Below are positions 61,434-64,000 of a stretch of 64,000 nucleotides of DNA, one piece after another. Position 1 is the first letter of the stretch. Every line of letters begins with the position of its first letter. The translations under genes and the position numbers were made by a program. This DNA is from Faecalibacterium prausnitzii (lineage in GTDB: Bacteria > Bacillota > Clostridia > Oscillospirales > Ruminococcaceae): positions 124,001-188,000 of the forward strand of contig NZ_CP065377.1 in NCBI RefSeq assembly GCF_019967995.1, written 5' to 3'. The notes beneath the pieces were generated by a model. It was not told the DNA's origin, ran no database searches, and saw only the letters and a program-made list of their open reading frames with translations.

Positions 61434-62300
61434 TTAGTGCGCTCCGAGAACGGATTTTATCACGGAGCTGGTCTTGAACAGGCTGAAACAGAGCAAAACG
61501 GTGTAGCCCACAATGCTCCAAATGGAGTTGATGGCATCCCCGGAAATCGCCACGCTCTGGATCAACACAGCGTAAATCGCCACGCAGATAAGGATGAGAA
61601 AGCCCTGAAAACCCAGCGCAAACAGGCATTTCAGGTAGTTCTGTCCCATGTGGCTCTGCTCGTGGTTGCCGAAAGTCGCCATGGGGATGGGCGCAAGGCT
61701 TACCATGCAGTAAATTTCAATCATTCTTCCGTAGACGATGACAAAAATCACGATGGACAGGATGCGCATGGTGATGCCGATAAAAAAGGACTGCAAAAAC
61801 AGCCCGAACAGGGGGCCGACGTCCATCTGCATCAAACTGGATTGCAGCATGGACAAACCAATGTCGTTGACACGGGTATTTCCGGCAATGATGCTGCTGG
61901 AATCGGACACCACCTTCTGGGTGACATCGAATACAGCCATCACGATGTCAAAAGTATTGCTGATGAGCCATACCGAAACAGCGGTCTTAAAGATCCAGCG
62001 CATGATAAGGGCAGGCTCAAATTGTGCCATATTGTTGTGCTGGGTGATCATCTCGATGAGTTCATAACAGGCGATGAAGGTCAGGATGATGCCCGCAATG
62101 GGCAGCACCACGTTCCGGGAGAGGGCTTCGATCATGGCGAACACTCTCGGCTCAAAGCTGGAAGGCTTGGTGCCCACCTGCTGGGCGATGTTGCCTACCT
62201 GCGTGTTCACATCATCGAACAGCCCGCTGAGATTGGACATAATGCCTGCCGTCAGGATGCCTTTGATCCAGTCGGCAATGGCTTTAAGAACGGTTTCCAT
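61434..62300 (-). CDS. TrbL/VirB6-like membrane protein
   Basis: 288 residues with at least six hydrophobic segments (about 62-82, 100-122, 170-195, 198-215, 228-248, 258-280). The N-terminus (WIKGILTAGIMSNLSGLFDDVN) is amphipathic. VirB6-type proteins line the translocation channel. It is followed by PrgI and VirB4 genes in the order found in Tn1549 elements. Start is ATG 62300 with AAGGACGGTG upstream. Confidence 0.88.
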   Translation of the reverse strand: METVLKAIADWIKGILTAGIMSNLSGLFDDVNTQVGNIAQQVGTKPSSFEPRVFAMIEALSRNVVLPIAGIILTFIACYELIEMITQHNNMAQFEPALIMRWIFKTAVSVWLISNTFDIVMAVFDVTQKVVSDSSSIIAGNTRVNDIGLSMLQSSLMQMDVGPLFGLFLQSFFIGITMRILSIVIFVIVYGRMIEIYCMVSLAPIPMATFGNHEQSHMGQNYLKCLFALGFQGFLILICVAIYAVLIQSVAISGDAINSIWSIVGYTVLLCFSLFKTSSVIKSVLGAH

Positions 62301-62313
62301 TCAGTCACCGTCC

Positions 62314-62382
62314 TTAGCTGAAGTGGTTGATAAGGGTCTTGAGAAGATTCAGAAGAAAAATAATGTGGGTCAAAAACTGCAT
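62314..62382 (-). CDS. Possible 22-residue hydrophobic microprotein
   Basis: MQFLTHIIFLLNLLKTLINH and two more residues, then TAA. AGGCGGTG lies 7 bases before the ATG. It ends 13 bp ahead of the TrbL-like gene, so it could couple translation or be a small membrane peptide. Nothing else fills this gap. Confidence 0.45.
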   Translation of the reverse strand: MQFLTHIIFLLNLLKTLINHFS

Positions 62383-62592
62383 AAGACACCGCCTTTCGTT
62401 GATGGGTGGATAAAAACACGGCTTGGAGCACGAACATTCGATAAAACTGCAAACTGCAGAGGGCTATCCGCTGTTACTCAAGCCGCTGTATGGAACAATG
62501 ACCTCATTTCATCTATCATTTTTTCAAAATTTTGATTGATGAATGATAGATGAAATGATATGATAAAAGAAATGATATGGGAGGTATACACC
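62383..62592. promoter_or_regulatory. Upstream region of the fic gene with a 16-bp inverted repeat
   Basis: CATTTCATCTATCATT (62505-62520) is exactly complementary to 62542-62557, with a 21-base AT-rich spacer. It lies just before the fic ribosome site and is probably a regulator-binding site or hairpin. No gene is supported in this stretch. Confidence 0.7.
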
Positions 62593-63567
62593 GTGCGAAA
62601 CAAGAAACCGCCATTTGAAATCACAGAAGCAGCTCTTTCAGATGTTATGGAGATCAGCGAATTGGTAGGCAAAATTAGTTCCACCCAGAATCTTTCCACA
62701 AGTCCGATTCTGCGCCGCCAGAATCGCATCCGAACGATTTATTCTTCTCTGGCTATCGAGCAGAACACGCTCTCTTTGGAGCAGGTGACGGCTGTTCTGT
62801 CTGGAAAACGTGTGCTTGCCCCTCCAAAAGACATTGCAGAAGTAAAAAACGCCTACGAAATCTACGACCATCTCGCAGAGTTGAATCCATATTCGATGGA
62901 TGACCTCCTGCTTGCACATCGGACGATGATGCAGGGTCTTGTCCGGGAGGCTGGCGAGTTTCGCTCCCGTCCTGTCGGCGTAGTAGACAACAAGGGTAAT
63001 GTCCTCCATTTCGGCACCCTGCCGCAGTACGTTCCCTCTTTGATGGAAGAACTGATTCAATGGACGGAAAGCAGTTCACTCCCTATCCTAATCAAAAGCT
63101 GTGTGTTTCACTATGAATTTGAGGTGATCCATCCATTCGCAGATGGAAATGGTCGCATCGGTCGGCTCTGGCACACGCTGTTGCTTTCTCAGTGGAATCC
63201 GCTGTTTGTATGGCTCCCGGTCGAATCCATCATCCATGACCATCAGCCAGAATATTATGCTGCAATCAATCAGTCTAACGCACAGGGAGAAGGAACTGTT
63301 TTTATCGAGTTCATGCTGGGAATCATCAAAGAGGCTTTGACCGAAGCAATCAACGAACAGCCTGTTGCACAGAGTAAGGAAGAAGTGCGTTGGATGAAGA
63401 TTGCAGCTTTTCTCCGCACGAACCATATTATCCAAAACGTCGATGTTCAGAATCTTCTCAATGTTTCTCCTGCCACTGCAAGTCGAGTCCTGAATACTTT
63501 GACAAAAGAAGGAAAGCTCGCCAAAGTGCGAAATGGCCGCTATTGGGCATATAAATTGGCAGATTGA
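62593..63567 (+). CDS. Fic domain protein (AMPylator-type), inserted between transfer genes
   Basis: 324 residues from a GTG at 62593 with GGGAGG 8 bases upstream. An N-terminal helix carries SSLAIEQN (about residue 50), equivalent to the class II inhibitory S-x-x-x-E motif but with Gln in the following place. The Fic core has HPFADGNGRIGR (about 180), the complete catalytic motif. A winged-helix tail (VDVQNLLNVSPATASRVLNTLTKEGKL) is present at the C-terminus. Fic enzymes transfer AMP or related groups to protein targets. It is the only plus-strand gene among the conjugation genes, which suggests insertion. Confidence 0.93.
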   Translation: MRNKKPPFEITEAALSDVMEISELVGKISSTQNLSTSPILRRQNRIRTIYSSLAIEQNTLSLEQVTAVLSGKRVLAPPKDIAEVKNAYEIYDHLAELNPYSMDDLLLAHRTMMQGLVREAGEFRSRPVGVVDNKGNVLHFGTLPQYVPSLMEELIQWTESSSLPILIKSCVFHYEFEVIHPFADGNGRIGRLWHTLLLSQWNPLFVWLPVESIIHDHQPEYYAAINQSNAQGEGTVFIEFMLGIIKEALTEAINEQPVAQSKEEVRWMKIAAFLRTNHIIQNVDVQNLLNVSPATASRVLNTLTKEGKLAKVRNGRYWAYKLAD

Positions 63568-63573
63568 TTATGT

Positions 63574-63596
63574 ACAGGCGGGATAAACCCGCCTGT
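63574..63596. terminator. Bidirectional hairpin between fic and maff2
   Basis: ACAGGCGGG and CCCGCCTGT form a perfect 9-bp stem with an ATAAA loop between the convergent genes. Confidence 0.75.
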
Positions 63597-63601
63597 GGCA
63601 C

Positions 63602-63817
63602 TTAGCCGAACAGACCGCTCAGCAGGGGAATGAGGGTGATGCCCACCAGCGCAACGCCGCCGCCAGCCATGAGCTGCTTCATGCCCTGACTCTTGCTGCC
63701 GGGGTTGTCGTTGCCGTAACCTTCCAGCAGGTTGATGGCACCCCACACGCCGAGACCGGCACCCAGAGCGACAACCAGAGTCTGAAGAACTTCGATAGCA
63801 GAGTTAAAGAATTCCAT
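63602..63817 (-). CDS. Maff2-family small membrane protein
   Basis: 71 residues from MEFFNSAIE at 63817 with AAAGGAG 8 bases upstream. Two hydrophobic helices (about 12-30 and 48-69) flank a polar loop with EGYGNDNPGSKSQGMKQL, the pattern of Maff2 proteins in Tn1549-type transfer operons. It may be a pilin-like or channel component. It lies upstream of the TrbL gene with the fic insertion between. Confidence 0.82.
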   Translation of the reverse strand: MEFFNSAIEVLQTLVVALGAGLGVWGAINLLEGYGNDNPGSKSQGMKQLMAGGGVALVGITLIPLLSGLFG

Positions 63818-63955
63818 AGTCGTTTCTCCTTTATAAATGAAAGTTGTAGACCGTCCGTACACACCTGAAGCTGCATAATGAAGCCGCAAACTGCGGCGGG
63901 AGTGGGCTTGCTGGTGTACCTCTCTGGTCAGGATAAAATAAAACCGCCTACCGGG

Positions 63956-64000
63956 TCAGGCAGACGGGAGCGAATCAGCGTCCACCACGATGAACTCATC
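63956..64000 (-). CDS. C-terminal end of the next transfer gene (probably VirD4 coupling protein)
   Basis: Only 14 codons lie in the window: DEFIVVDADSLPSA and a TGA. In Tn1549-family elements the VirD4/TraG coupling ATPase precedes Maff2, so this is its likely tail. The identification rests on gene order. Confidence 0.4.
   Translation of the reverse strand, partial: DEFIVVDADSLPSA

Noticed and set aside
40096..64000. Right-hand attachment site of the ICE
   Set aside because: I found no second copy of the tRNA-Ser 3' end; the transfer operon continues past the window edge, so the right end lies outside.
1..64000. CRISPR array or insertion sequence with terminal repeats
   Set aside because: No regularly spaced repeats and no transposase gene with flanking inverted repeats were seen; the only transposon-type gene is the nested tnpV.

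Overview
The window looks like a chromosome segment of a gut Oscillospiraceae, most like Faecalibacterium. The reasons are an argJ-argB-argD-argF cluster, GC-rich housekeeping genes, GH3/GH2 glycosidases with a GPH sugar carrier, L-lactate dehydrogenase and typical Firmicute promoters and terminators. The genus is an inference from gene content, not from a search. From about 15.8 kb to the right edge the sequence belongs to an integrative conjugative element (ICE) of the Tn1549/CTn type.

Layout. (1) 1-15.2 kb, host: truncated argJ, argB, argD, argF; an AT-rich SdpI-like immunity protein; a MATE exporter followed by a 31-codon SDR remnant; a GH3 glucosidase divergent from a GPH-family transporter; a TM2 protein; a GH2 glycosidase; ldh. 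(2) 15.4-15.86 kb, insertion site: a strong promoter, the 5' half of a broken tRNA-Ser(CGA), then an intact tRNA-Ser(CGA) whose 3' end abuts the element. (3) 15.9-21.4 kb, ICE left end on the minus strand: integrase, excisionase, MazF, two ParB-like proteins, a zinc-ribbon protein and XRE regulators. (4) 21.6-23.1 kb, a patch of a second partition module (ParA tail, complete ParB, a 42-residue protein) fused to a truncated phosphofructokinase. (5) 23.6-38.5 kb, metabolic cargo: IclR regulator, MATE exporter, CUT1-type ABC importer with its ATPase, four unrecognised four-helix membrane proteins, two heparinase II/III-like lyases, an SDR and a KdgF-like cupin. (6) 38.9-40.1 kb, gene remnants and an unknown protein. 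(7) 40.2-64 kb, ICE conjugation core on the minus strand: XRE, relaxase, MobC, a 2,528-residue methylase-helicase, YodL-type proteins, topoisomerase III, DUF4366/DUF4315 proteins, NlpC/P60 hydrolase, VirB4, PrgI, TrbL-like protein, Maff2 and the tail of what is probably VirD4. Two insertions interrupt this core: a ferredoxin-like membrane protein with an ArsC-type reductase (50.9-52.1 kb), and a Fic protein (62.6-63.6 kb).

How it fits together. The ICE integrates by tyrosine recombinase at a tRNA-Ser 3' end, stabilises itself with ParB-type proteins, and transfers through a MOB_P-like relaxosome and a VirB4/PrgI type IV secretion apparatus. Its main cargo appears to import oligosaccharides and cleave them by beta-elimination. 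The SDR and KdgF-like cupin would then feed the unsaturated uronates to central metabolism. This substrate assignment is inferred from the gene set.

The most unusual observations are: a tnpV-like gene read in a second frame inside the linker of the giant methylase-helicase, with its own perfect ribosome binding site; perfect palindromes embedded at the same inter-domain position of two different ParB-family genes; the broken and intact tRNA-Ser(CGA) pair at the insertion site; and the four small four-helix membrane proteins that bracket the ABC ATPase.
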